Shown here: positions 8,582 through 17,001 of the stretch, in pieces
How the letters are laid out: the number at the start of each line of letters is the position of its first letter
How positions within the stretch are numbered: the first letter of the stretch is position 1
Virus record (IMG/VR): IMGVR_UViG_3300032677_000194
Span: 1-21,117 of that record
DNA from: a virus
DNA: 21,117 bases
Direction: 5' to 3' (one strand)
The notes under the pieces: model-generated
Databases searched by the model: none
What the model was told of the DNA's origin: nothing
The model's input: the letters and a program-made list of their open reading frames with translations, nothing else
Program-made: the position numbers and the translations under genes

Positions 8582-9766
8582 TTATCTACGCTTGGCTCTG
8601 ATGTTACTCAGATGTGCCAATAATAAATTATCTGCGGCTTTTATATCGCCGCCCCTGGCTTTTTCACGAAGGCTTTCAACTTGACTCTTTTGATTACCTG
8701 AAGGAATGGAACTTGCGGTCTTACGTGTAGTTAATGCGGCAATACTATTGCCAGCACCTTTAGCTTTGGGACGGTCACGATATTTTAAACCATCTCGTAT
8801 CAAGGATAAGATATGCTCATCACTTGTTACAAGGTCTATATTATTTACGCCAGGAACCAATTGATTCTTAGCCGCTCCCCAACCCTTACTTACCTTGTCA
8901 CGAACTTCTTCATAGATAGCACTATTACGCAATTCCTTATCTTGGAATGACTTTCTATTGCTATCAAGAATCTCGCGAACTTGATTACTACGTAACTGGT
9001 AAAACTGTTCCAGATTAGGCTTTAGACGATTGATTGTGCCACCAATTTGTTGTAGGTAACGATCATTCTGTTGCATATTAGCCTGTATCTGAGCCTGTTG
9101 TACAGGATCTTGAGTACGTGCTAACTGTTCTCTAAAGGTATTCTGATACTGCTGTACCTTAATCACTTCATCATACGCCTTTTGTAACTGTGGGCGTACA
9201 GTGAATTCCATTGCCAACATAAGTCCATCTTGTTCAGCTTTCTTATTGGTGAGATACTCATCAAATTCAGCTTTTTGAATCTTAAGTTGTCTTGCTTCTT
9301 CGCTAATTGCGGCACCTTGGCCTAATATGGCGGCGGCTTTCTTTGCATCTATTTCAATTTCTTTACCATTACGCATAAACTTAAATTTAGCGTTAGGGTT
9401 AGTTTCTGCAAACTCCAAGAAATCAATAACTTCTGCTTTAGACGAATCTGGTTCGCTTACCTCTTCAGGGGCTACTCCTTCTTCGTTGCCATCTTCATCA
9501 TACTCTGCTTCTAGTCCTGCAACTTCTGGCTCATTCAAATTGGTATCGTTCTCAGGAACTTCTTCCTGGATCTCTACACCTTTAGGTGCCACAGGGGCTT
9601 CTGCGTTTGCCTCATCAGAAGAACCTGTCCCAGCGGGTATGGTAGCTTGAACTTGGTTACGCATCGCGGCCATTTTCTGTGCTATTGCATCCAGTCCCAC
9701 ACTGGCTTCTTTGACAGGGACCGTGTCTACGACGACATTAGGTATATCATTAACAACTGTATCCAT
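8582..9766 (-). CDS. Scaffolding protein (capsid assembly)
   Basis: A protein of 394 residues encoded immediately before the capsid gene, the usual scaffold position. The first 120 residues are acidic and probably disordered (EEVPENDTNLNEPEVAGLEA, EEGVAPEEVSEPDSS). Residues about 150-290 are Gln/Glu/Lys-rich helices with coiled-coil character. The C-terminus is basic (KSQVESLREKARGGD to NIRAKRR), as in scaffolds whose basic tail docks onto the capsid protein. AAAAGGAG lies 8 nt before the ATG, and the gene follows the upstream one by 17 nt. No protease catalytic residues were recognised, so scaffold is preferred over a fused protease. The call rests on composition and position. Confidence 0.75.
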   Translation of the reverse strand: MDTVVNDIPNVVVDTVPVKEASVGLDAIAQKMAAMRNQVQATIPAGTGSSDEANAEAPVAPKGVEIQEEVPENDTNLNEPEVAGLEAEYDEDGNEEGVAPEEVSEPDSSKAEVIDFLEFAETNPNAKFKFMRNGKEIEIDAKKAAAILGQGAAISEEARQLKIQKAEFDEYLTNKKAEQDGLMLAMEFTVRPQLQKAYDEVIKVQQYQNTFREQLARTQDPVQQAQIQANMQQNDRYLQQIGGTINRLKPNLEQFYQLRSNQVREILDSNRKSFQDKELRNSAIYEEVRDKVSKGWGAAKNQLVPGVNNIDLVTSDEHILSLIRDGLKYRDRPKAKGAGNSIAALTTRKTASSIPSGNQKSQVESLREKARGGDIKAADNLLLAHLSNIRAKRR

Positions 9767-9783
9767 TGGATACTCCTTTTATG

Positions 9784-10143
9784 TTACGCTATGGGGTCTT
9801 CAGCGGCCAATTGACCTGTCTGTTGACTTACCACGCGGTTCTTAAAGTAAACCGCACGTTTAAGCGATTTAACGAACTCATCTACACCTGTGAGCTGGTT
9901 GCTAAGAGCAACTCTCAGGCTGTTATCTTCCTCGCTATGTCCTGCAATATCTGTTAGGACATCCAAACGTTCAAACTTGAACGTATGAACAAAGTATGCG
10001 AACTCTTTGTTCTTCAATAAATTCTCTGCTTGACTGCCCATATCTTTAACACGGTCCAGCTGTGCTGGTGTCATTGACTTAATATTGTTAAGATCAACAG
10101 TCATGCGTTTATTAAACGCTTCTACAACGTCATTTTCAATCAT
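9784..10143 (-). CDS. Small helical protein between portal and scaffold
   Basis: A protein of 119 residues with no recognised family. It appears wholly helical (TPAQLDRVKDMGSQAENLLK, then EFVKSLKRAVYFKNRVV) and ends in a short polar tail. It lacks a signal peptide or membrane segment. AGGA lies 6 nt before the ATG and a CATAAATA promoter lies 22 nt upstream, so it heads a scaffold-capsid transcript. Small helical proteins at this position in short-tailed phages often take part in head assembly, but that role is inferred here. Confidence 0.75.
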   Translation of the reverse strand: MIENDVVEAFNKRMTVDLNNIKSMTPAQLDRVKDMGSQAENLLKNKEFAYFVHTFKFERLDVLTDIAGHSEEDNSLRVALSNQLTGVDEFVKSLKRAVYFKNRVVSQQTGQLAAEDPIA

Positions 10144-10165
10144 TTCATTTCCTATCCAGTAAATC

Positions 10166-10173
10166 TATTTATG
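10166..10173 (-). promoter_or_regulatory. T4-type late promoter octamer CATAAATA (scaffold/capsid block)
   Basis: The octamer starts two bases after the portal stop codon. Predicted +1 is near 10160, giving a short leader of about 17 nt that contains the AGGA ribosome site of the gene at 10143. Confidence 0.7.
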
Positions 10174-10175
10174 CG

Positions 10176-12476
10176 TTAAAAAGCACGAGCCTTATGTTCG
10201 CCTAATAAAGCTACACCTTCTAATTGACGTTTAGCATCATTGCCGTTGATATCAGCAATAATCTCTTGAGCACGTGCTTGATCCAACTGTGCGCCTGCTT
10301 TGTCTTTAAGATCTTTAGCAGGAGGATTAGCTTGTGCGGCTTTTTGTGCGGCTTGTGCTTTTTGTTCTGCTTGTTGCGCCATTGCGGTAACTTCATCCAT
10401 TGTCAATAGGTATGCGTCAGCATCTTTAACACCTAATGTATAAAGCATATCTTCATATGGTTTACGCATCTTCTTAAACAATTCTGGAGTACCAGCACCC
10501 ATTTGAACAGCTTGTGCTACTTCAGCATTTAATTGTGTTTGTGCTTGTTTAATAATCTGACTACGTTGCAAACTGTTTTCTTCTGACTTCATACCTAATG
10601 CCAAGTCAATGTGAATAGTTTTACGATCATTAAAATCCATATTGTCAAATGATTCACCATCTAAGAATATGGCTTTCTTTTCTGGATTATATTCTTTGGC
10701 CAACTTCTTAACACCATAGTCATCAGCGTGTGCAACTAATGTACGCCATACTAACCAAATAGCATCTTTCAAGCCTTCAGCACAGTTTTTAACTGTATTG
10801 TCTTGAATAATTTGGTTAGGACTTAGAGCTAAGTTTAACTTTGCTCCTGAATTACCTGGATCCATAATTTCTGGATTGAATACATCTTGCGGACTTGTCA
10901 TACCAGTCATTGCCATACCATCATTCTGCATACGTTGTAGCGTATTGTCTAAGAATGTTGGATTACCTTGTGGTGTAGGCATTGCATAGATATCTGTTGC
11001 TGGATTAAACTTACTGTCCAAGATAAAGATTGCGGCTTCACCGTCTTGTATTTCTTCAAAGTCTACTTTATCTGGTTTAACACCAATACGTGGGGTTGAT
11101 TGTAGCAAGCCCATCATTAACTCTGCACGATAACCAGAGGTCATATACTCTTGCATAGGAGTTACTGATTCAGCAATACTCATACCATAGAAGTTTTGTG
11201 GTAATGGCTTTGGACACATATTGGCTACAGGAATAAATTCTACTTCGCGAGCACTAATAACATACTGTCCTGAATAGATTAGTTCAACAAGTTCCAACTC
11301 GCCATCGCCGTCAATATCATAGCGATTCCATACAGTAAGAACAGTAACTTGACGTGCTTCTGGTTCTTGTGCGGAATATCCTTGCGCTGGGAGTCCATTA
11401 ATAGGCACACTATCACGAGCATGAATGGCCAAGTTATTGAGTAAGCTACCAGCCTGATAAGAGCCCACGTTTGAGTATTCAGCATAGATCTTAAACTCCT
11501 CCAGATCAATGTCTGGATACAATTCAGTTGCTTCTTGAATACTCATTGGTTTGTAGAAACCGCAGAATGGTTGATCTTGTACTTCAATAACAGTTGGATC
11601 ACACATCCAATAGTGTTGTGCAATAGGACGGAACTTAATGTTTAATGTATAACCAGTAAGTTTGTACTCTGCATCATAGATAGTGTTACGTGCAATAGCT
11701 TCATCTAATGCATCTTCACCATTTTGTAGTTGTAAATTGTTTTCTTGTGCAAAATCTTCTGTAGGATCTTGTGCTGTATCGCCTTTGGCAATAGCACGGC
11801 TACGATCAATACGTGCTTGTATTTGTTGTTCAGCTTGTGCTTGATCCGTTGATTGTAGGAACTGTTGTGTCTCTGCAACTACCTTAGCCATATCTACTGA
11901 TTTCTTACGGCGACTATTACGTTTGGCTGTTAGACCTTGTTCTTCAGCTTGTTGTTCAAAGGCTTTAAGTTGGTCTAATGTACCTGTAGTAGTTACATAG
12001 CGTACAACTTGCTCACGCATTGGGCTGATTAGCATTTCGCCATTCTTGTGTAGACAAGCATCCATTACCCAATGTTGTAGAATAAAGTGCGGATCATTGT
12101 TTTGATTAATCAACTTGTGTACCATATTGGTAGCTTGACGTGCCGCGGCTTCGTCATCTTCGTTATCTGCAACGAATTCAAAGTTAATCTCGCCATTCTG
12201 TGCCATACCTTTAACAATTACACTAGTAGCGTAATCTACAGTAGGTTTAACTACAGGGTGGATATAGTCTAAACCGTTTACAGGTTCAGTTGACTGTGTC
12301 ATTGCTAATACAAGGTAATGATAATCGCTTGTACGGTTAATGTTGTTCTTGGTAGCTAACAAACGTAAGTTTGCCGCACACTTTTGATCCAACAAGCTCT
12401 TCATTTTTACAAAACGAGCCAATGAGCCAGTGTTTGTGTTTAGATTGCTAACAACTACGTTTTTTAAATCCAACAT
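10176..12476 (-). CDS. Portal protein (P22-type)
   Basis: A protein of 766 residues that would form the dodecameric DNA channel at the capsid vertex. Its length is close to the 725 residues of P22 portal. The N-terminal 130 residues are helical and contain YIHPVVKPTVDYATSVIVKG (71-90). The middle holds mixed wing/clip regions with many acidic segments, including the DIDGDGELELVELIYSGQY stretch. The C-terminal 90 residues are Ala/Gln-rich long helices (AMAQQAEQKAQAAQKAAQ), as in the barrel extension of P22-like portals. It lies directly after the large terminase and before the scaffold and capsid genes, the canonical order. AAAGG lies 10 nt before the ATG, and a CATAAATA promoter separates it from the terminase gene. 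Confidence 0.9.
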   Translation of the reverse strand: MLDLKNVVVSNLNTNTGSLARFVKMKSLLDQKCAANLRLLATKNNINRTSDYHYLVLAMTQSTEPVNGLDYIHPVVKPTVDYATSVIVKGMAQNGEINFEFVADNEDDEAAARQATNMVHKLINQNNDPHFILQHWVMDACLHKNGEMLISPMREQVVRYVTTTGTLDQLKAFEQQAEEQGLTAKRNSRRKKSVDMAKVVAETQQFLQSTDQAQAEQQIQARIDRSRAIAKGDTAQDPTEDFAQENNLQLQNGEDALDEAIARNTIYDAEYKLTGYTLNIKFRPIAQHYWMCDPTVIEVQDQPFCGFYKPMSIQEATELYPDIDLEEFKIYAEYSNVGSYQAGSLLNNLAIHARDSVPINGLPAQGYSAQEPEARQVTVLTVWNRYDIDGDGELELVELIYSGQYVISAREVEFIPVANMCPKPLPQNFYGMSIAESVTPMQEYMTSGYRAELMMGLLQSTPRIGVKPDKVDFEEIQDGEAAIFILDSKFNPATDIYAMPTPQGNPTFLDNTLQRMQNDGMAMTGMTSPQDVFNPEIMDPGNSGAKLNLALSPNQIIQDNTVKNCAEGLKDAIWLVWRTLVAHADDYGVKKLAKEYNPEKKAIFLDGESFDNMDFNDRKTIHIDLALGMKSEENSLQRSQIIKQAQTQLNAEVAQAVQMGAGTPELFKKMRKPYEDMLYTLGVKDADAYLLTMDEVTAMAQQAEQKAQAAQKAAQANPPAKDLKDKAGAQLDQARAQEIIADINGNDAKRQLEGVALLGEHKARAF

Positions 12477-12501
12477 TATTAAATACCTTTGTTTATTTTA
12501 T

Positions 12502-12509
12502 TATTTATG
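12502..12509 (-). promoter_or_regulatory. T4-type late promoter octamer CATAAATA (portal)
   Basis: Located two bases after the terminase stop codon, as GGCATAAATAATAAA on the minus strand. Predicted +1 is near 12496, about 20 nt before the portal ATG, and the leader carries the portal ribosome site. Confidence 0.7.
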
Positions 12510-12511
12510 CC

Positions 12512-14137
12512 CTACTCATCAGCAGAGTAAGTGCGTTTCCAAGCAGGACGGTCTGCTGTGTTTTGCTGTAGTTTGCGTACACGCATATTGTGTGCGGCAT
12601 CGCGGAATCGTTGTTGCGGACTACGGTTATCCCACTCTTCTGCCCAGCCATTTAAGCACCCAAGCAATGCGTAACGAGCAGAATCAATACAGTCATCTGG
12701 ATCACTAAACCTGCCCTTGTCATCCACATAATAGTTTTGAGCTTCTCTAAGAAATTCAACACAGTTTTCATTGACGTGAAAAGTCCCCATTTCAAGCATT
12801 TGACGCATTACGTTAATACCAAACGCTTTATGATTAGTAGTACGTCCTTGATCATCAGGCGGATTGTGTATTGGCTCTGGATATACGTTTAATTCGTATT
12901 GTTCAAATAGCTGTCTAATACTTAGTGCTGACATAGTATAGCGGCCTACGGTTCCCGCATCAGGTGGTAAGACAATAGGACATCCAAACACTTCAGGACG
13001 CATTAGATTTTGTATGTAGTTGATAGGATTGGCCTCTTCTGTGCCCTTGACTACTATTTGGCGATCTAACCAAGCTTCAGATCCATTAGGATCCCAGTAT
13101 ATAAGACTAAGCACGGTCTTGTCATTAACAAGTCCCAAGTCCAATGCGATAAGACGTAGTAGACCACTAGTATTGCGGAAATCATAAGTCCCGTTTTTAT
13201 AAGTAGGCCAGTTTCTAATTTGGAAAACAGCTCCTTTACCCATAACAGGAACACCATTGCGACGAGCATCTCGCTCATGTGGGAGATAATCTCGTTCAAG
13301 TTGTAACCTCGTAGAATTTAATAAGAATGGTTCGCCCCAAGGATCGTATTCAGGTACATCATCCCAGCTGACACGAATATGCTCATAACCTTCTTCATGA
13401 TGCCAGAACTTTGATACTAATCCGTTAAGTCCTTTGAGTGGGGTAAACGAACACAGTACTTGTCCTTGTGTAGTAGCTGTTCGCGTAACAATCTCACTGA
13501 AAAAGTCATCTGGCGGTTGCTCATCAAAAACGGCCAGGTTGAGTTTGAAACCCTGCATCTGTCTAACTTCCTGTGTATAGTTAGCAAACAACAAATAACT
13601 TTTACTACCAGATATGTGGCGTATTTCAACGCCAATACAATTAGCGCCATCGCTTCGCATAGTTTCCGTAATAATACAATCACGGGGTATAGCACCAGTG
13701 CCAATATGGTCTCGTATCTTAACATCGTTAGTTCCTAATAGTTCATTTTGTAATACAAGTGCAACCTGACTCCAGCCCTCACCAGCTACCATAGCTGTTA
13801 CAGGTTTATCAAAGCGACGTCCCGTCCACCATTCAGGATACCTACCAGTTAGGTGCATGGCTGTTTCATAACAGGTACTTACTGTTTTTCCAATACGGTT
13901 TGCAGCCAGGATACCACGACGATCACTTGAACCAGTGGCAAAGAAATCAAGTTGATGTTTAAATGGACGAAAGTATTTGAGTTGATTGTATTCCATATCG
14001 TCGCGAATGGAAATACCCAGCTCTTGAAAATGCATTTTTATTGATCCAGTATAATTAACTACATCATTGATAGGTATTTTATGTTGATCACAGACATAAC
14101 GTACTGCACGACGCATTAATACTGCTGGATCTAACAT
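12512..14137 (-). CDS. terL: Terminase large subunit (packaging ATPase and nuclease)
   Basis: A protein of 541 residues that drives DNA into the prohead and cuts it. A Walker A variant, AANRIGKT, lies at residues 78-85. Walker B LAVFDEQ is at 201-207 with catalytic Asp-Glu at 205-206, and a SFTPL coupling motif is at 230-234. The RNase-H-like nuclease domain shows ALDLG (Asp333), PPDAG (Asp393) and SDPDDCIDSARYALL (Asp481-Asp485), giving the usual acidic triad. All key motifs are present and the length is normal. The ATG follows the stop codon of the upstream helical protein without any gap. The AAGGA ribosome site lies inside that upstream gene, so the two are translationally coupled. Confidence 0.95.
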   Translation of the reverse strand: MLDPAVLMRRAVRYVCDQHKIPINDVVNYTGSIKMHFQELGISIRDDMEYNQLKYFRPFKHQLDFFATGSSDRRGILAANRIGKTVSTCYETAMHLTGRYPEWWTGRRFDKPVTAMVAGEGWSQVALVLQNELLGTNDVKIRDHIGTGAIPRDCIITETMRSDGANCIGVEIRHISGSKSYLLFANYTQEVRQMQGFKLNLAVFDEQPPDDFFSEIVTRTATTQGQVLCSFTPLKGLNGLVSKFWHHEEGYEHIRVSWDDVPEYDPWGEPFLLNSTRLQLERDYLPHERDARRNGVPVMGKGAVFQIRNWPTYKNGTYDFRNTSGLLRLIALDLGLVNDKTVLSLIYWDPNGSEAWLDRQIVVKGTEEANPINYIQNLMRPEVFGCPIVLPPDAGTVGRYTMSALSIRQLFEQYELNVYPEPIHNPPDDQGRTTNHKAFGINVMRQMLEMGTFHVNENCVEFLREAQNYYVDDKGRFSDPDDCIDSARYALLGCLNGWAEEWDNRSPQQRFRDAAHNMRVRKLQQNTADRPAWKRTYSADE

Positions 14138-14434
14138 TTAGAATCCTTTAAGGATAGTGTCTAATAACTGTGCTGTCTGAGCAAGGTCGCGTAGCTCCTG
14201 CGTTGACATACGCCAAGTGTCAGGATCCGCTACATCGCAACTATCACGCTTGTCCAAACCAGCTTGCAAGCGTTCCATAGTTAAGCGTAGGCAATGCTGT
14301 ACTTGTCCAGGATACTTTAACATAAAAGCATCACGATGTACAGCATTTACCTTTTGCAAGATTTTAGTATCAGCTACTAACTTGGCCTGTTGTTGGCGAT
14401 CACGTTCAGCATCAAAGCCAGGTGCATTTACCAT
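14138..14434 (-). CDS. Small helical protein fused in position to terL (possible terminase small subunit)
   Basis: A protein of 98 residues starting MVNAPGFDAERDRQQQ. The start at ATG 14434 overlaps the upstream stop as TAATG. A TTG start 12 nt earlier is possible but less likely. The protein is mostly helical and charged, ending DTWRMSTQELRDLAQTAQLL. It carries no GARPGAGR motif. Direct abutment to terL is the classic location of the small terminase subunit, which recognises the packaging site. The protein encoded at 18383-18763 competes for that assignment. Its role is therefore open. Confidence 0.75.
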   Translation of the reverse strand: MVNAPGFDAERDRQQQAKLVADTKILQKVNAVHRDAFMLKYPGQVQHCLRLTMERLQAGLDKRDSCDVADPDTWRMSTQELRDLAQTAQLLDTILKGF

Positions 14435-15159
14435 TAGACATTCCAAGGATTGTCAAGTGCTTGTGCGGCATCGCCACCAATAACGAAATCACGATCAATC
14501 CAAGTTTCCCACTGTGATTTATTACCAATTTTCATCTTGGTCATAAAGTTTTTTAAGCGTGTGCCAATAGGAGTAATACGTCCATCCGCATAGCGAATGA
14601 TTTGTTCGCCTGTGCGTGGATCAACCCATACAAACTTGTCTGGTACATCCTTACCATATTTGTTTACACGATTACCAATGGCACGTTGAGCCATGGGGCC
14701 AATGATTTCATAGGTAATGGTATTGTCAATATACTTACGGAAGATTACTGAACACTTTTGTCCCATAGCACTCCATTCTGGATCTGGATGTGGGAATGTA
14801 TCAGCTTGGAAGAATGTAACTGGCTTGTGGCCAAAGATTTCCTTAGGCTGTGGTGGTAATGTTTTTAATGGATCAACAGGAACAATATCGTTCTTGTCCA
14901 TATAAGGATTTTCACCACCAATAAGTTCTGCGGGTGGCATTAGACCATTAAGTGTATCCAGGGCAATCTGATACTTGACCTTGTTGCTACGACCTTTTAG
15001 ATTTAATACCACGCCAGTTTGATCATAGACAAACTTTTGTAGTTCGCCAGCCGTAGGGAAGTCTGACATTAGGCCTTCTAAGTCAAATCCTAAATCTACT
15101 GGTTCTTTTGTTACGGGTTCCGCGAATGCGGGTGCTAGAGTTTTTGTTTCTCGTTTCAT
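14434..15159 (-). CDS. Unknown protein of the terminase block
   Basis: A protein of 241 residues that I do not recognise. Residues 1-40 look disordered. Residues about 35-80 resemble a small helical DNA- or protein-binding unit (FPTAGELQKFVYDQTGVVL, then SNKVKYQIALDTLNGL). The remainder is mixed alpha/beta with Pro-rich linkers, and a QIIRYADGRITPIG turn lies near the end. No signal peptide, transmembrane helix or catalytic motif was found. Start and stop both overlap neighbours as TAATG, so it is locked into a coupled array with the gene before it and with the helical gene and terL after it. A DNA-packaging or head role is inferred from that arrangement only. Confidence 0.8.
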   Translation of the reverse strand: MKRETKTLAPAFAEPVTKEPVDLGFDLEGLMSDFPTAGELQKFVYDQTGVVLNLKGRSNKVKYQIALDTLNGLMPPAELIGGENPYMDKNDIVPVDPLKTLPPQPKEIFGHKPVTFFQADTFPHPDPEWSAMGQKCSVIFRKYIDNTITYEIIGPMAQRAIGNRVNKYGKDVPDKFVWVDPRTGEQIIRYADGRITPIGTRLKNFMTKMKIGNKSQWETWIDRDFVIGGDAAQALDNPWNV

Positions 15160-15563
15160 TACAGTTCCATTCCTTTTTTAATATTTGCTTGTTCTCTTAC
15201 TTCTGAATAATCATTTGGTGCATCATTAACAGTAATAAGATTTGCTTTTTGTTCCATTGCACGGCGACGTTCATCACGATCTTCATTATAAGCAATTCTT
15301 ACACGCCAGAAATCTACTTCATTTTTATCTGAATCAATTTGTTCTTGTAAATATTTGCGTGTGCGATCAAGACTTGGGCCATTTTGTATATTAAGTTCAT
15401 CTTTAATAATGGGCACTGGTTCTGTACCAGCATAAGCGTGATTACGCAATGCAATCAGCTGATTCAGTTCTTGTAATAATGGACGGATCTGACGACGCTT
15501 GATCCAATTTGGAGTGCACCAAGATATGATGCCTGATACTAGTTCTACCACAGTGGGATTCAT
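15159..15563 (-). CDS. Unknown charged helical protein of the terminase block
   Basis: A protein of 134 residues starting MNPTVVELVSGIISWCTPNW. The start at 15563 is chosen because AAAGGTAAGGA precedes it. The longer frame from 15608 would begin inside a hairpin. The N-terminal 25 residues are moderately hydrophobic (VVELVSGIISWC) and could be an amphipathic or membrane-touching helix. The rest is charged and helical (RTRKYLQEQIDSDKNEVDFW, then RDERRRAMEQ). No family was recognised. It is the first gene after the 15592-15612 hairpin and the TTAAAGTATAAT element. Confidence 0.75.
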   Translation of the reverse strand: MNPTVVELVSGIISWCTPNWIKRRQIRPLLQELNQLIALRNHAYAGTEPVPIIKDELNIQNGPSLDRTRKYLQEQIDSDKNEVDFWRVRIAYNEDRDERRRAMEQKANLITVNDAPNDYSEVREQANIKKGMEL

Positions 15564-15591
15564 TTCCTTACCTTTCAATAAAATAAAATAT

Positions 15592-15612
15592 GAGTGTGTT
15601 AAGGACACACTC
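15592..15612 (-). terminator. Hairpin with T-rich 3' flank (terminator-like or 5'-leader hairpin)
   Basis: On the minus strand GAGTGTGT-CCTTA-ACACACTC gives an 8-bp stem, followed by ATATTTTATTTTATTG. The T tract is interrupted, so termination would be partial. It sits between the gene ending at 15676 and the ATG at 15563. Confidence 0.6.
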
Positions 15613-15638
15613 TAAACCTTTATAGAAGTATTATTGTT

Positions 15639-15650
15639 ATTATACTTTAA
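15639..15650 (-). promoter_or_regulatory. Promoter-like TTAAAGTATAAT element
   Basis: This 12-mer on the minus strand matches the TTAATGTATAAT core of the duplicated accessory-region element at 11 of 12 positions and contains a perfect TATAAT. No good -35 box is visible. If active, its transcript would start near 15632 and carry the 15592-15612 hairpin in its leader. Confidence 0.35.
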
Positions 15651-15675
15651 TACTTATTACTACGGAGTTTACAAG

Positions 15676-16032
15676 TTAATCTTTGTACTTAGTCTTACGA
15701 GCTGTGAAGCGACGGATTTGACTATTAGCTTCAATCTGACCTGACTCAGGGACTTCGTGTTCGCCTGGATTAGCTTCTAACTCTGCGGCACGTCCTGCAA
15801 ATGCACGTTCAATCATATCTGCTAATGGCTTACGTTCCTCTTTCTGATCTAAGAAGTTGCCACGTTTGGCCTTGTGTGCACCTTCCATACCTACACGTGG
15901 TCCTTGTGCTACATTGACGTTGTCACGTGCATAGGGATTGCGACTAAATTTGGTACGCTCATCAGCGGTATCTCTACGATCTGATTCAACTTCTTTTAGA
16001 ATACGTACTTTACCTAATTGTTCTTTTGACAT
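15676..16032 (-). CDS. Small highly charged protein of unknown function
   Basis: A protein of 118 residues starting MSKEQLGKVRILKEVESDRR. Arg, Lys and Glu are abundant and hydrophobic residues scarce, so it is probably largely disordered or helical (NFLDQKEERKPLADMIERAF in the centre). The C-terminus is basic (QIRRFTARKTKYKD). AAGG lies 8 nt before the ATG. It is the last gene of the small-protein array. No family was recognised. Binding to nucleic acid or to the virion interior is possible from the charge pattern. Confidence 0.7.
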   Translation of the reverse strand: MSKEQLGKVRILKEVESDRRDTADERTKFSRNPYARDNVNVAQGPRVGMEGAHKAKRGNFLDQKEERKPLADMIERAFAGRAAELEANPGEHEVPESGQIEANSQIRRFTARKTKYKD

Positions 16033-16046
16033 AGTATTAACCTTAA

Positions 16047-16238
16047 TTATTTCTTATGGTGAAACGACTTTAAGGTCTCTGCAAGGTGAGCACGACGAGC
16101 TTCAACGCCACCCTTACGCTCTGCGGCCTTAAGTTTCTTCTCTGGAATTGGTTCTCCAGCTTTAACGTGTAGTTCTTTGTGTAGGATACCAGGATGCTTA
16201 ATAGCGCCCGCGATCCATTGTTTGCCTTTGGTAATCAT
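16047..16238 (-). CDS. Small basic protein with KHPGxLHKEL motif
   Basis: A protein of 63 residues, about one third Lys, Arg or His, starting MITKGKQWIAGAIKHPGILH. It contains GEPIPEKKLKAAERKGG and ends in LAETLKSFHHKK. From memory, short proteins of this pattern (GAI-KKPG-ALHKEL, then IPAKKL, then RANLAETL) recur in phages of aquatic bacteria and have no assigned function. GGAA lies 6 nt before the ATG, and the gene follows the beta-rich protein by 9 nt. Confidence 0.75.
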   Translation of the reverse strand: MITKGKQWIAGAIKHPGILHKELHVKAGEPIPEKKLKAAERKGGVEARRAHLAETLKSFHHKK

Positions 16239-16247
16239 AATAGTTCC

Positions 16248-16598
16248 TTATGCTACTGGTGTAATATGTACTGTAGCTGTACCTGTAACAGCATTGGCTG
16301 CCACAGTAATGTTACTATCAAATGCACCAGGTACGCCAACTTGAATAATCTTACTTGAATTATTCTGAATGGTAATGCCAGACTGTGGCGTACCAGCTGT
16401 GGGTACTGTGGCTGTTACTGTGCCAGCTGTTAACGACCAATTAACAAATACATCATTAGTAGTGTCTAAGTTTTCAACAAGGATACTTTGGATATTGTTT
16501 GCGCCAGCTGTAACATAAGTCTGTGCTGACGTTGTAGAGGCCGTTATGGCAAATGTTGGACCCAATGGGAAAACGTTTGTGCTTGTACTTAATGACAT
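16248..16598 (-). CDS. Small beta-rich protein, possible head decoration/fibre protein
   Basis: A protein of 116 residues rich in Thr, Ala, Val and Ser, with almost no Lys, Arg or His in contrast to its neighbours. Alternating patterns (TFAITASTTSAQTYVTAG, SILVENLDTTNDVFVNWSL, ATVHITP) suggest a compact beta-sandwich like small capsid-surface or fibre-associated proteins. There is no signal peptide. The ATG overlaps the upstream stop as TAATG. The decoration role is inferred from composition and the structural neighbourhood. Confidence 0.75.
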   Translation of the reverse strand: MSLSTSTNVFPLGPTFAITASTTSAQTYVTAGANNIQSILVENLDTTNDVFVNWSLTAGTVTATVPTAGTPQSGITIQNNSSKIIQVGVPGAFDSNITVAANAVTGTATVHITPVA

Positions 16599-16996
16599 TA
16601 TCTTTCAGCCTTAGTAATATAAATCTTATCAGGATTGCTAACGTGTGGACGCTTACCGTGTGCTTCAATGGGATGACCTTCTTTGGCTGTAGCGATAGTA
16701 TAACGTTCAGGATCCTTGGTCGCTGATGGACCAATACGTTCCATACGGTCTGTATGACAGTCAGACGCATTGCCTTTTATGGTTTTGTTACCATAGTTTT
16801 CTTTAGCTACAAGGCCACTGTGGTTGCCAGCTAAACGATGTGTCTTCTCACTACGGTTAACGCCATCGCCCATTTGTCCGTTAAAGGCAAAGTCTGCACC
16901 ATCGCCTGCTTGATCACGACGACGTGGCTCGTGTGTTGTTCCTTCATTCTTATGTATTGTGTTGCTAGGCTTGCGAGCCAATGTTGTATTCTTCAT
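16598..16996 (-). CDS. Small basic, disordered protein of unknown function
   Basis: A protein of 132 residues starting MKNTTLARKPSNTIHKNEGT. It is rich in Lys, Arg, His, Asn and Gly with few hydrophobic residues and no predicted core. FAFNGQMGDGVNRSEKTHRL and NYGNKTIKGNASDCHTDRM resemble repeated polar turns. The start lies 5 nt after the stop of the upstream gene, whose last codons supply the AAGGA ribosome site. It belongs to the run of charged proteins between 15676 and 17971, likely virion or genome-associated (inference). Confidence 0.7.
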   Translation of the reverse strand: MKNTTLARKPSNTIHKNEGTTHEPRRRDQAGDGADFAFNGQMGDGVNRSEKTHRLAGNHSGLVAKENYGNKTIKGNASDCHTDRMERIGPSATKDPERYTIATAKEGHPIEAHGKRPHVSNPDKIYITKAER

Positions 16997-17001
16997 TTAG
17001 A

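Noticed and set aside
10176-14137. Plus-strand frames of 60-100 codons across the portal and terminase region
   Set aside because: They are antisense shadows of long, motif-bearing minus-strand genes, with no ribosome sites or plus-strand promoters.
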